This document shows, in pieces, positions 9,291 to 20,300 of a stretch of DNA of 64,000 bases (positions are counted from its first letter, which is position 1; each line of letters begins with the position of its first letter). The stretch is from Flavobacterium sp. 5 (GTDB taxonomy: Bacteria; Bacteroidota; Bacteroidia; Flavobacteriales; Flavobacteriaceae): assembly GCF_002813295.1 (NCBI RefSeq), contig NZ_PHUE01000001.1:2852001-2916000 (forward strand), written 5' to 3'. A program made the translations under genes and the position numbers. The notes under the pieces were generated by a model. It had not been told where the DNA came from. It did not search any database and saw nothing but the letters and a program-made list of their open reading frames with translations.

Positions 9291-10994
9291 ATGAAAGTAA
9301 ATAAGACTATCCCCTTAATAAACGTGATGCTGTCAGTTGCATTAATATTAGGATTAGCTAGTTGTAGCAAAAAATCTAAATCAGACAGCGCTTCAAGAGG
9401 AACAGGCTGGAATGTAAGCAGTTCTAAAGGTGGTTTTGCTAAAGGAAAAGCTGGTAAAACGCAAGAGACTGGTCCAGGGTTGGTGTTTATAGAAGGTGGA
9501 ACTTTTACAAAAGGACTAATACAAGACGATGTAATGCATGATTGGAATAATGTGCCAAGTCAGCAACACGTGATGTCTTTTTATATGGATGAGACAGAGG
9601 TTACCAACTTAATGTACCTTGAATACCTTGAATGGTTGAAAAAAGTTTATCCTCCAACTGAAGAAAATTATAAAAATATTTACGAAGGAGCTTCGCCAGA
9701 CACACTTGTTTGGAGAAATAGATTGGGTTATAATGAGACAATGACTAATAACTATTTAAGACATCCTGCATATGCTAATTATCCAGTTGTTGGAGTAAAT
9801 TGGGTTCAAGCTGTTGAATTTAGCAAATGGCGAACAGATCGTGTAAATGAAGCTGTCTTAGAAAAAAATGGATATTTAAAGAAAAATGCTAAGTCATTAG
9901 ATGTTTCTGCAGAAAGTACTTTTAGTACTGAAACTTATTTGGCAGCACCTACAATGACTTATGGAGGTAATGAAGAAATTCTTCTAAAAGGTAAAGGGGC
10001 GTCTAAAAAAGGACCAAAACCAGATAAAGATGGAAACGTTGTTGAAGAGAAAAATGTGTATGCACAAAGATCATCTGGGATATTATTGCCAGAATACAGA
10101 TTACCAACCGAATCTGAGTGGGAATATGCAGCTGCAGCTGATGTAGGACAAAGAGAATACAATATTTACAAAGGACAAAAGAAATATCCTTGGTCTGGTA
10201 CCTATACTCGTTCAGGAAAAAGATCTAATAAAGGTTTCCAATTAGCTAACTTCAAACAAGGTAATGGAGATTATGGTGGTATTGCAGGTTGGTCTGATGA
10301 TGGAGCTGATATTACTAATGAAGTTAAGAAATATCCAGCAAATGACTTCGGTTTATATGATATGGCAGGTAACGTTGCGGAATGGGTTGCTGACGTTTAT
10401 AGACCTATTGTTGATGTAGAAACAAATGATTTCAACTATTTTAGAGGAAATGTTTATACCAAAAATAAAATTGGTAAAGATGGAAAAATCGAGATTATCA
10501 CTAATAAGGATATCGTTTATGATACTTTAAGTAATGGTAAACTAGTTCCTAAACATTTAGCTGGTGAAATAGCACAAGTTCCTGTTGATGATAATGAAAC
10601 TTACTTAAGACAAAATTTTAGTACAAGTGATAATATCAATTTCAGAGATGGAGATAAACAATCTAGTAAGTATTATAAGTTTGGAGGAGCAGATGCGGAT
10701 AAAGCAAAGCCTTCTGAAAAAGAAACAATGTACAATTCACCTAAACAAAATGTAAGAATTGATAGTTTAGGTAATATGGAGAGAAAGTACGATAAGTCTA
10801 ACAAGAGAACGACTTTGATAAACGACGCAGTTCGTGTTTATAAAGGAGGATCTTGGAGAGATAGAGCTTATTGGTTAGATCCTGCGCAAAGAAGATTCTT
10901 TCCTCAAGATATGGCAACAGATTACATCGGATTTAGATGTGCTATGTCTAGAGTAGGTTCTAAATCAAATACAAAAAGATCGCCAAGAAATTAA
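9291..10994 (+). CDS. gldJ: Gliding motility lipoprotein GldJ
   Basis: This 567-aa lipoprotein is essential for gliding and type IX secretion in Flavobacterium. I place the start at the ATG at 9291, not at the upstream in-frame TTG at 9252, because it puts the signal peptide and lipobox (GLASCSK) directly at the N-terminus. From about residue 60 it has a formylglycine-generating-enzyme-like (SUMF1) fold: FIEGGTFTKG, YRLPTESEWEYAA, YDMAGNVAEWVADV and KGGSWRDRAYW, ending in FIGFRC-like YIGFRCAMS. A long insertion at about 390-510 separates the last blocks. This domain is structural in GldJ/GldK proteins and no sulfatase-activating role is expected. The gene is followed by a strong terminator and murF. 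Confidence 0.93.
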   Translation: MKVNKTIPLINVMLSVALILGLASCSKKSKSDSASRGTGWNVSSSKGGFAKGKAGKTQETGPGLVFIEGGTFTKGLIQDDVMHDWNNVPSQQHVMSFYMDETEVTNLMYLEYLEWLKKVYPPTEENYKNIYEGASPDTLVWRNRLGYNETMTNNYLRHPAYANYPVVGVNWVQAVEFSKWRTDRVNEAVLEKNGYLKKNAKSLDVSAESTFSTETYLAAPTMTYGGNEEILLKGKGASKKGPKPDKDGNVVEEKNVYAQRSSGILLPEYRLPTESEWEYAAAADVGQREYNIYKGQKKYPWSGTYTRSGKRSNKGFQLANFKQGNGDYGGIAGWSDDGADITNEVKKYPANDFGLYDMAGNVAEWVADVYRPIVDVETNDFNYFRGNVYTKNKIGKDGKIEIITNKDIVYDTLSNGKLVPKHLAGEIAQVPVDDNETYLRQNFSTSDNINFRDGDKQSSKYYKFGGADADKAKPSEKETMYNSPKQNVRIDSLGNMERKYDKSNKRTTLINDAVRVYKGGSWRDRAYWLDPAQRRFFPQDMATDYIGFRCAMSRVGSKSNTKRSPRN

Positions 10995-11014
10995 TTTTTT
11001 AGAATAATATTAAT

Positions 11015-11045
11015 AAAAGCCCTTTCATTAGGGCTTTTATTTTTT
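11015..11045 (+). terminator. Terminator after gldJ
   Basis: A 9-bp stem (AAAAGCCCT / AGGGCTTTT) with a 6-base loop is followed by TATTTTTT. It lies 20 bases after the gldJ stop and ends just before murF. Confidence 0.9.
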
Positions 11046-11058
11046 AAATTATATTTAT

Positions 11059-12345
11059 ATGGATATTAATTACATTCATAATTTGTTTTTGAAATGCAAT
11101 TCGATTTCAATTGACACTCGTAAAATAGGTGTAAACTCTTTTTTTGTGGCTATTAAAGGAGAAAATTTTGACGCTAATACTTTTGCTAAAGAAGCGCTTG
11201 ATAAAGGAGCTTCTTACGTGCTGATCGATAACAAAGATTATTTTATTGACGAAAGAACTGTTTTAGTTGAAAATAGTTTAATTGCACTTCAAGAATTAGC
11301 AAAATTTCATCGAGTTTATTTAAAGTTACCTATAATTGCTCTTACAGGGAGTAATGGAAAAACGACTACAAAAGAATTGATAAATGTAGTTCTTTCGAAG
11401 AAATTTATAACTAAAGCCACTATTGGAAATTTAAATAATCATATTGGCGTGCCTTTGACCCTATTGTCTTTTAATAAAGATACAGAGATCGGAATTGTAG
11501 AAATGGGTGCCAATCATAAAAAGGAGATTGAATTTCTTTGTGAAATTGCACAGCCTGATTATGGGTATATTACTAATTTCGGCAAAGCGCATCTTGAAGG
11601 ATTTGGCGGAGTTGAAGGTGTTATTCAGGGGAAAAGTGAAATGTATCATTATCTTTCTGGGAATGATAAATTAGCTTTTGTTAATTTCGAAGACCCTATT
11701 CAAGTTGAAAAAACAAAAGATTTTAAATTGTATTCTTTTGGAATAAATAATAAGAATGTTGATGTAAATATTAGCCATGTAGAGGCAAATCCTTTTGTAA
11801 TTGTGTCTTATTCTCAAAATGAAATTTCGACTCATTTAATTGGACTGTATAATGCTAATAACATCAATGCAGCAATTGCAATAGGAAGCTATTTTGGAGT
11901 AGAAAATAAAGCTATAAAAGAGGCACTTGAAAGTTATATTCCTGAAAATAACAGATCACAGTTAATGATCAAAGGAACAAATGAAATTATTTTGGATGCT
12001 TATAATGCAAACCCTAGCAGCATGAAAGTTGCTATTGATAATTTTGTATTATTAGACAAAAAGAATAAAAGTCTTTTTCTAGGTGATATGTTTGAATTAG
12101 GAAAAGAAAGTTTGGTAGAGCATAAAGGAGTTTTAGATTTATTGGTAAATCAAGATACTATTGATTGCTATTTTATTGGTAAAGATTTTTGTCAAAACAA
12201 AATAGCTAAATCGAATTTCTTCTTCTTTGAAAATTTTGAAGACTTTTCAGAAGTAATTAAAAATAAAAAAATTGTAAATAACATGATTCTTATTAAAGGC
12301 TCTAGAGGAATGGCTCTTGAAAGAACATTAGAATTATTGCATTAA
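11059..12345 (+). CDS. murF: UDP-N-acetylmuramoyl-tripeptide--D-alanyl-D-alanine ligase
   Basis: This 428-aa Mur ligase adds D-Ala-D-Ala to the UDP-MurNAc tripeptide, the last cytoplasmic step of the peptidoglycan precursor. The ATP loop LTGSNGKTTTKE is at about residues 94-105. The MurF marker segments VEMGANHKKEI and DAYNANPSSM are present, and the N-terminal domain has SIDTRK, which binds the uridine nucleotide. It starts 14 bases after the gldJ terminator, so it needs its own promoter or read-through. An IS remnant begins 4 bases after its stop and leaves the coding sequence complete. Confidence 0.95.
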   Translation: MDINYIHNLFLKCNSISIDTRKIGVNSFFVAIKGENFDANTFAKEALDKGASYVLIDNKDYFIDERTVLVENSLIALQELAKFHRVYLKLPIIALTGSNGKTTTKELINVVLSKKFITKATIGNLNNHIGVPLTLLSFNKDTEIGIVEMGANHKKEIEFLCEIAQPDYGYITNFGKAHLEGFGGVEGVIQGKSEMYHYLSGNDKLAFVNFEDPIQVEKTKDFKLYSFGINNKNVDVNISHVEANPFVIVSYSQNEISTHLIGLYNANNINAAIAIGSYFGVENKAIKEALESYIPENNRSQLMIKGTNEIILDAYNANPSSMKVAIDNFVLLDKKNKSLFLGDMFELGKESLVEHKGVLDLLVNQDTIDCYFIGKDFCQNKIAKSNFFFFENFEDFSEVIKNKKIVNNMILIKGSRGMALERTLELLH

Positions 12346-12351
12346 TATAAG

Positions 12352-12383
12352 AAGCCGTCTCACAACTTGAGGCGGTTTTTTTT
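12352..12383 (+). terminator. IS left end acting as murF terminator
   Basis: The IS end folds as GCCGTCTCA / TTGAGGCGG around a short loop, followed by eight T. It lies about 10 bases past the murF stop, so it probably now ends murF transcription. Confidence 0.7.
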
Positions 12384-12437
12384 GAATTTTCGCAAGCTAT
12401 TTTGCAGGTTTATGTGTTGATTTTTAGCGCTTTAAAC

Positions 12438-13959
12438 ATGAGATTCAAACATTACAACCAGCACCATACGACCCTTTTACCTTATTCTTTTGATGACTTT
12501 ATTACTCAAAAGTATCCTGTACGCATTGTAGACCAAGTTGTCAGCCTTAAACATTAAACCGCTAAAAGCCTATAGCGAAGAAGGAAACCCCGCCTATCAC
12601 CCCAAAATGCTGCTTTATGCTTATATGACCAATATTTATTCCTCGCGAAAAATAGAAGCAGCAGTTAGAGAAAACATTAACTTTATGTGGCCTACAGGTA
12701 TGACTGTTGTTGACCATAATACTATTAGTCGATTTAGAACCAATAAATTAAAGGACTCCTTTAAAGAAATCTTCAAACAAGTTGTTTTAATGCTGACAGA
12801 TGAAGGATTGATTTCTCTAAAACAAATCTTTACAGATGGAATAAAAATTGAAGCACAAGCCAATAAATATAGTTTTGTCTGGGGTAAAAGCATAAAAACC
12901 AATAAAGCAAAAATGCTTGCCCAATTAGAAGAGCTGTGGAAATATGCTCAGAGTATCTCAAATGAAGACAGCAGTAATCCCGACCCGCCTGAGTTCAAAG
13001 AAATCAGCAGATAAGTTATTGAGAAAACTGTAGCTGAAATAGATGCTAAACTCTCTGGAAATGAAAAAGCAAGTTCAAAATCTAAAGCTAAACTGCGCTA
13101 TATCAATCAAAATTTCACCAAAAATATTGAGAAATATCAGCAGCAAGAAGCCATTTTAGGAATACGAAATTCTTATAGTAAAACAGATACTGATGCTACT
13201 TTTATGAGGATGAAAGAAGACCATATGCTTAACGGTCAATTAAAACTAGGGAACAATACTCAAATATCAACCGAGAATCAAATTATTGTAAACTACACTG
13301 TGCATCAAAATTCTACTGATACAAAAACTTTAAAACCGCATTTAGAAAATCTTAAAAAAACCTTTGGAGAGAAAATATTTAAAGGTTAGAAGAAATCACC
13401 GCCGATGCTGGTTATGGAAGTGAAGAAAACTATGATTACCTCGAACAAGAAAGTCTTACGGCTTATGTGAAATACAATACTTTTGATAAAGAACAAGATA
13501 AAAACTATCAAAAAAAGCACAAAACTTTTAGTAAAGAAAATCTTTATTACAACTCAGAAGAAGACTTTTATGTTTGTCCGATGGGTTAAAAAATGCAAAA
13601 AAAACACACCAAAGCAAACGTACAACAGAGGCAGGTTTACAAGCAGTGTTTATCACATTATCGGGCTCAAAACTGCGAAGGCTGTCCGTTTGCAGGTCAA
13701 TGTTTTAAAGCCAAAGCAATCGAAGTATAGAGCGAAATCAGAATCTGGAAAGGTGTAAATAACGAACCAGAGAATTACTGCTTAATGAAAAAGGAATCCA
13801 AAAACGAAGACAGCACACTGCAGATGTAGAGCCTGTGTTTGCGCAGCTCAAACATAATAATGGATTTAGACGATTTACCTTAAAAGGACTTAAAAAGGCG
13901 AATTAGAGTTCGGATTAATGGCTTTAGCTCATAATTTAAGAAAGATAATCGCAGCATAA
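12438..13959 (+). pseudogene. IS1182-family transposase, broken by frameshifts and stops
   Basis: The original reading frame starts at 12438 (MRFKHYNQHHTTLLPYSFDD). It shifts frame near 12535 into LNIKPLKAYSEEGNPAYHP, typical of the IS1182 N-terminal DUF772 domain. It meets an in-frame TAA at 13012, continues to 13389, then shifts again before the segment ITADAGYGSEENYDYLE, which is a DDE-type catalytic block. Further stops and shifts occur at about 13587, 13727 and 13827. The C-terminal segment FGLMALAHNLRKI ends at 13959. At least five lesions mean that no functional protein is made. The family is recognised from these motifs and the inverted repeats. Confidence 0.88.
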
Positions 13960-14015
13960 ACCATTTATATATGTTCATTCGTTTTTTATAAAAATCAAAC
14001 TAAAATCTAGCATAT

Positions 14016-14058
14016 AAAAAACCGCCTCAAATTTAGTATTGAGACGGCTTCTTTTTTT
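14016..14058. terminator. IS right end, bidirectional terminator
   Basis: ACCGCCTCAA and TTGAGACGGCTTC pair around a short loop, with T runs outside on both strands. On the minus strand it ends the SusR-like regulator gene, whose stop is only about 4 bases away at 14062. On the plus strand it closes the IS. Confidence 0.7.
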
Positions 14059-14061
14059 GTT

Positions 14062-16935
14062 CTATTTTATACTCATTAAGTACCCGATTAAATTTTCTTT
14101 TTGATTTAATTCTAGTTTTTTTCTTAGCCGATATCTGGCTAACTCTACTCCTCCTGTTGATATATTCATGAATTCAGCAATTTCTTTGGTTGACATGTTC
14201 ATTAATAAGTAAGTCGCCAAGTCCATTTCTCTTGGAGAAATATTAGAGTGTTTTTCTTTTAATTTTTTAAGAAAATCAAAATGAACATTTTTCAAATGTT
14301 TTTCAAGATCCTTCCAGCTTTTGTCAGTGTTAACTTCCTTGGTAATACTTCTGTTTAGTTTTGTAAATTGTGCCTTTGTGTCTTCATCAAATGAATTTGT
14401 GTTTATGTCTTTTAATTTTTGAATAATTCCATTTAATATTTTATTTTTCTTTACTACTTGCAATGTATTGTTAACTAGTTCTTTGTCTTTTGATAGTAGT
14501 TTTATTTGTAATTTATCATTTTCTAATTTTTCTATTTCTTTTTCCAGTTCATATTGTTCTTGTTTAATTTTGGTTTCTTTTTCTAAATATAATCTTCGTT
14601 GTTCTAATGTTTCAAAATGACGGTTTTTTCTTATTTTTTTTCTTATGGTAAATCTAATGTAGTAAACTAGACCAACGGCCATCATTAAGTAAATTAAGTA
14701 GGCTAATGAATTTCTGTACCATGGCGGAAATACTCTAAATTCAATTGATGTTTCATTCGATTGGATCCCAAAACTATTTCTTGCTTTCACCTTCATTTTG
14801 TAGTTGCTTTCTTTTAAATTGGTGTATTCTTTTATGGTATTGTTTGACCAAGTACTCCAATTTTCATCAAAGCCTTCTAGTTGATATGAAAATTCAAGAT
14901 TTTCGAGATTCTCGTATGAAGGAGAGGCAAACGTAAATTTTACTTGGTTTGACGCATAGGGTACTTCGTATTCCTCTATTTTGTTTTGTTCATTTCCTAA
15001 GTATATTGTGTCACCAGGAAATGTAAAACTCCTTATATGTGCTATAGGTTTTGATGAGGATTTGTTTTCAATAGCAGAATCATAATGGGCTAGTCCATCC
15101 GTTAATCCTATAAAGGTGTTTTTGGAGTCAATGGTGTTTATCGACATATAATTGGCTACTAAATTTCCAGTTAAATTTGAAAAAGGAGCTATAACATGTT
15201 TGTATTTGTTGTTTCCTGTTTTCATCAGTGCTCCCATTGATTCATTAAAGATATACCAAATATTTCCATTAATATCTTCTTTTAATTCTTTGATTTTTGG
15301 AATTGATTTGAATATATTGGTTATTATAGTGTTTTCTACAAATGTGTCTTGTGTTGTTGAATAAGTGTAAAAAATATTATTTGATTGAAAAAAAACTTTA
15401 TTATTTATTTTTTGAAGGCTTCCAATACCAGAATTTTGTTCTGAAAATTGACTAAAGATCTTTATGGAGTTAGTTTTTCTTAAGTTATTATTTAATGTGA
15501 TTTTATATATATATTGATCTTTTTTTAGCCATAAATAATCTTTATCAATTTCAAAAGTATTGGATGACTTGTCGATTCCTTCTATTTTGTTTCTATACTT
15601 CATTCCTGAGTTAGTCTTTTCAAAAATAGAAAAGCCATTGTAATTAGCTCCAATGAAAAAATTAGCATGATTAGGTATTGATTTAAATCCAAAGTATCCC
15701 TGAGAATCAAGATTTTTAATCATTTTTCCATTTTGTATAAATAAGGCACCTTTGTTACTAGCGCATATTAGTTCTCCATTTATGATTTGGACATTCCATG
15801 CTTGAGCTGTTGTTCCTTCAACAAGTTTAAAAGAGCCTTCTTTGAAATCTGTATCCCAAGGATGGTAAAAAACTCCTTGGTTTGTTGCAACATATAAATA
15901 TCCTTTATGTATGACAGAGGAATAAACGGTGCCTAAATTATAACTAAATCCAAAATAGGTCAGAAATGAGTTCTCGTTTACATATGTAATTCCATTATCT
16001 AATCCCAGCCATAAATTATTGTTGTTGTCTATAAAGGAAGTAAGAACTGTATTGTTTTGAAGTCCCTTACTGCGGTCTATATGTTGAATAATATTTCCAT
16101 TTAAATCGCAAACTATTATTCCTTCAAGGACAGAATTAATTACAATGTATTTGTTTTTGTATAGTACACAGCCCAATGAGCCATTTTTTTTAACAAATGT
16201 ATTGGCTTCTGTATTCCAAGGTGTTGTTTGATTATTTGTTATGATGAAAAGTCCTTTGTCTAATGTAGAAGCTAGAATATTATTTTTTTTTAATTCGATC
16301 ATGCCCCAAACTTCAGAATTGTTTAAAGTGTTTGAGCCTTTGAGGTAGCTGAGTTTGCCGTTTTTATATTCCATAATTCCAGATTGAATATCTTGAATAT
16401 ATAATTTTGAATTGGTTAGGAATGAGAATTGAAATCTTTTTGGTGCATTTATAACTTTAATTTTGTTATTCTTATAGATATATATGCCATTAAAAGATTG
16501 AAAAATAACTTCATCTTTATATAAGTGTATTTTCCAAATAAAATCAACTCTGTTTAGTGTTTTTTCATTCAATAAACTAGTAAGAGAAGTGTATTCAAGT
16601 TTTCCTTTTAAATTGGGTTTAAAGTAACCAAACTCATAATAGCAGCCCACATATATTTTTCCAGATGGATCTAATTTTAAGCTTTTAATTGCTTCGGAAT
16701 TTTTTGCTTTGTATTTGTTCCATGTTGTCCCATCAAATTGTAAGAGACCATCATTGTTTCCAAAATACACGTTTCCATTTTTATCTTGATCGATATTCCA
16801 GTTTTGTGTGCCACCCTTATAATCTGTTCTGCTATAGTTTTTAATGTGTGGTAGTCCAATTTTTTTTACTTGACCTAAAACGATTGTAGTTAGATTCATT
16901 AAAATAAATAACAAAAGAATTTTTGTGAATTTCAT
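14062..16935 (-). CDS. SusR-like one-component regulator: beta-propeller sensor, Y_Y_Y domain, LuxR-type HTH
   Basis: This membrane-spanning sensor-regulator has 957 aa from the ATG at 16935. An earlier in-frame start at 16983 would put 16 extra residues before a clean signal peptide, so I reject it. After the signal peptide (LTTIVLGQ) come repeated two-component regulator propeller motifs such as NGNVYFGNNDGLLQFDG and NNLWLGLDNGITYVN. A Y_Y_Y domain follows at about residues 650-735 (SYQLEGFDENWSTWS) and then one transmembrane helix. The cytoplasmic coiled coil leads to a C-terminal HTH (SPREMDLATYLLMNMSTKEIAE). There is no histidine kinase or receiver domain. It diverges from the glucan-PUL susC, so it probably senses a glucan oligosaccharide in the periplasm and activates that PUL. 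Confidence 0.85.
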   Translation of the reverse strand: MKFTKILLLFILMNLTTIVLGQVKKIGLPHIKNYSRTDYKGGTQNWNIDQDKNGNVYFGNNDGLLQFDGTTWNKYKAKNSEAIKSLKLDPSGKIYVGCYYEFGYFKPNLKGKLEYTSLTSLLNEKTLNRVDFIWKIHLYKDEVIFQSFNGIYIYKNNKIKVINAPKRFQFSFLTNSKLYIQDIQSGIMEYKNGKLSYLKGSNTLNNSEVWGMIELKKNNILASTLDKGLFIITNNQTTPWNTEANTFVKKNGSLGCVLYKNKYIVINSVLEGIIVCDLNGNIIQHIDRSKGLQNNTVLTSFIDNNNNLWLGLDNGITYVNENSFLTYFGFSYNLGTVYSSVIHKGYLYVATNQGVFYHPWDTDFKEGSFKLVEGTTAQAWNVQIINGELICASNKGALFIQNGKMIKNLDSQGYFGFKSIPNHANFFIGANYNGFSIFEKTNSGMKYRNKIEGIDKSSNTFEIDKDYLWLKKDQYIYKITLNNNLRKTNSIKIFSQFSEQNSGIGSLQKINNKVFFQSNNIFYTYSTTQDTFVENTIITNIFKSIPKIKELKEDINGNIWYIFNESMGALMKTGNNKYKHVIAPFSNLTGNLVANYMSINTIDSKNTFIGLTDGLAHYDSAIENKSSSKPIAHIRSFTFPGDTIYLGNEQNKIEEYEVPYASNQVKFTFASPSYENLENLEFSYQLEGFDENWSTWSNNTIKEYTNLKESNYKMKVKARNSFGIQSNETSIEFRVFPPWYRNSLAYLIYLMMAVGLVYYIRFTIRKKIRKNRHFETLEQRRLYLEKETKIKQEQYELEKEIEKLENDKLQIKLLSKDKELVNNTLQVVKKNKILNGIIQKLKDINTNSFDEDTKAQFTKLNRSITKEVNTDKSWKDLEKHLKNVHFDFLKKLKEKHSNISPREMDLATYLLMNMSTKEIAEFMNISTGGVELARYRLRKKLELNQKENLIGYLMSIK

Positions 16936-17303
16936 GTAATGTTTCTTTTTATTCTTTTGAAAATGTATATAAGTTGATATCATTATTAGTGGTTGTAATT
17001 AGTTTTATTAAGGTTTCTGAGTGCTTTTTAGCTAAATTTCGGGACGCTTTTGTGTAATTTTTGCTAAAGTATTTAAATTATAGTAATTGTAGTGGTTTTT
17101 TTTTATTTAATTTTTTTTTAAGTAATATTTTTTAATTTTTAAAAAACTTAAAATCAAGTATTTATATTTTTTGTGTTGTATTTTTGTAAAGTAGTTATAA
17201 CGTTATTGATGTGTTTTTGTAGTAGTTTTTTATTGTCGATATAAAAAAAAATACCTTAGTATTGCATTAAATAACTAATTAATTAACCAAAATAATCAGA
17301 AAA
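16936..17303. promoter_or_regulatory. Divergent control region between the SusR-like regulator and susC
   Basis: This very AT-rich gap of 368 bases must hold both promoters and the regulator's sites. One TAnnTTTG element (TATTTTTG at 17179-17186, plus strand) could be the -7 box for susC, but I find no TTG at the right distance, as expected of an activator-dependent promoter. The T-rich motif TTTTTGTAAAGTAGTT at about 17181 recurs in shortened form near 17214 and could be a binding site. Confidence 0.4.
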
Positions 17304-20300
17304 ATGAAATTATTAAAAACATTTATTTTTTGTATTTTGTCAATCTTATTCTCAGTTTATGCTCAGGCACAGGAAGCAGCTATAAACGGAAAAGTGATTG
17401 ATGAATCGGGGTTGCCAATTCCAGGGGCAACCATAGTTTTAAAAGGAAGTTCATCCTCAACGTCTACAGATTTTGATGGTAAGTTTCAAATCAATGCTCC
17501 TAAAAATGGAGTTTTGACCATCAGTTTTGTGGGATATAAAACTGTTAATATAGAAATTAATGGTCAATCATCGGTGCAAGTAAAAATGTATTCTGCATCG
17601 CAAGATTTAAATGAAGTTGTGGTTGTAGGTTATGGTACACAAAAGAAAAGTGTAGTTACAGGATCGATTTCAAGTGTAAGAGCTAAGGATTTAGAAAAAG
17701 TTCCTAATGGGCGTATAGAACAAGCATTACAAGGTAGGGTTTCTGGAGTTACAATAGCGGCTAGTTCTGGTCAGCCAGGATCCTCATCAACAATTCGTAT
17801 TAGAGGTATTACTACTTTTGGTGAAGGAGGAAATGATCCACTTTGGGTAGTTGACGGTGTTGTTGTAGATGCAGGTGGTATTGGTTACCTTAATCAGTCA
17901 GATATTGAATCTATGGAGGTTCTTAAGGATGCTGCTTCTGCTGCAATTTATGGAACTCGTGCTGCTACTGGTGTAATTTTAGTTACAACTAAAAAAGGAA
18001 AATCTGGAAAAATTACTGTTAATTACAATGGTTTTGCTGGTGTTTCAGCTCCAGCAAAAACTTTAGATTTGCTAAATGCAACTCAATATGCTACTTTGTT
18101 AAATGAGAAATCACTTGCTGGTGGTGGATCGGTAGTATTTTCAGATCCTGCTTCTTTAGGTAAGGGGACTGATTGGCAAAAAGCTATTTTCAATAAAAGT
18201 GCATTTCGTTATTCACATGAATTGAGTATTAGTGGAGGAAGTGATGCTTCTACTTTTTATGCTTCATTTGGACTTCAAGATCAACAGGGAATTGTTTCAA
18301 CCGAGATTTCTAATTATAACAAAAAGAGCTTCCGTTTAAACTCAACGCACAAAATATCTAAAGTATTTACTTTTGGACAAACATTTGGCTTTACGAGACA
18401 AAAATCTGTTGGTATTGGTAATACAAATAGTGAATTTGGTGGGCCATTGAGTTCTGCAATTAATTTAGATCCAACTACCCCAATCATTATAACAGATCCT
18501 GTCATAGCAAACTCTGCTCCATATAGTACTAATCCTGTTATTAAAGATGCAAATGGAAATCCTTATGGAATTTCTAGTTTAGTTGGTCAAGAGATGAGTA
18601 ATCCATTAGCTTATACTCAAACAAGATTAGGCGGTTACAATTGGTCTGATGATTTAGTTGGTAATGCATATCTAGAGGCAACAATAACTAATCATTTCAA
18701 ATTTAGAACTACTTTTGGAGGAAAAATTGCATATTGGGGAAATCAAGCATTTACTCCTGTTTATTATTTGAGTGCTACAGTAAACTCACTTAAAAATAAT
18801 TATGCTCAAAGTGAAAATAGCAACTTCGCATGGAATGTCGAAAATATTGCTACTTATTCAAATTCTTTTGGAGATCACAATTTAACGGTATTATTAGGTC
18901 AAGGTGCCTATGTTACTAATATCGGTGGTGGCTCAGGAGCTACAATGTATGGTTTACCTATTACAAATTATCAAGACGCTTCTTTCAACTTTGATATTCC
19001 ACAAGCAAATAGAAGTAGCAGTACTTATGATATGACAGAACACAAATTGGCATCTTTATTTTCACGTGTTAATTATGATTTTAAGGAAAAATATTTATTG
19101 ACTGGTATTATTCGTCGTGATGGATCGTCTCGTTTTGGAGGAAATAATAAGTTTGGTGTATTTCCATCTTTTAATTTAGGTTGGGTAGTTACTAAAGAAG
19201 AATTTTGGAAAGATAATGAAGTAATTAATACATTAAAAATTAGAGGAGGATATGGTGTTGTTGGAAATGATGCTATACCAGATTTTAGATTTCTTTCTTT
19301 AGTACAAGGAGGTTATAACTATTCTTTTGGGAATACAGGTGCAATAACAACGGGTTATGCTAAACTTACATTAGATAATCCAGATTTGAGATGGGAAGAA
19401 ACTTCTCAAGGTAATATAGGATTTGAATCAACTTTCTTTCATGATTTAAGTCTTACTGTAGATGCATATAATAAAAAAACTACTGGTATTTTGCGTCCTA
19501 TAAATATTCCTGGTTATGTTGGAGTTACTGATAATCCAACTGGAAATATAGCCGATATGGAAAACAGAGGAATTGAAGTTGAATTAGGATATAGAAAACA
19601 ATTAGGAGATTTGCATTTGTCAGCAAATGCTAATTTCTCGTATTTAGAAAATGAAGTTACTTATGTTGCTTCTGATACAGATTATATTGTTGGAGATGCC
19701 AGTTTTCAAAGTATGGGAGCTGTGACAAGAACAAAAGTAGGACAATCATATAATTCATTCTATGGATTAAAAACAGCAGGAATTTTTCAAAATCAAGCCG
19801 AAGTTGATTCTTACAAGAATGCAGCAGGAGGTCTAATTCAACCAAAAGCTGTACCTGGTGATTTTCGTTGGATTGATACAGATGGTAATGGTTCTATTAC
19901 TGATGATGATAGACAATTCTTAGGTAGTAATATTCCAAAATACACATTCGGTTTTACTTTGAATTTGGATTATAAAAATTTTGATTTTATGGCATTTGCC
20001 CAAGGAGCTGCTGGTAATAAAATTTTCCAAGGTTTGCGTAGATTAGATATCGGAAATTCTAATTATCAAACAGTAGCTATGAGCCGTTGGACGGGTGAAG
20101 GAACCTCTAATGATTATCCAAGACTTACTACTGATGATGACAACGGAAACTTTGGTAAGATGTCAGATTTCTACTTAGAAGATGGAGATTATCTACGTTT
20201 GAAAATAGTTCAGTTTGGTTATTCGTTACCAACGAATGTTGTTTCACAAATAGGGGCAAGTAGAGTTCGCTTCTACATAACAGGAGAGAACTTATTCACT

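Larger units (their letters stand above)
12349..14053 (+). mobile_element. Decayed IS1182-type insertion sequence
   Basis: The element is bounded by a perfect 14-bp inverted repeat, AAGAAGCCGTCTCA at 12349-12362 and its complement at 14040-14053. The similarity continues inward (GAGGCGG followed by T). Inside is one broken IS1182-family transposase. I see no target-site duplication: the flanks read TTAATAT on the left and TTTTTTG on the right. It sits between murF and the glucan-PUL regulator. It is inactive without help in trans. Confidence 0.85.

Noticed and set aside
12538..13014. Reading the 158-codon frame as an intact transposase gene
   Set aside because: It starts in mid-protein at a TTG produced by a frameshift, and the rest of the transposase continues past its stop in the same and other frames. 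It belongs to one pseudogene.
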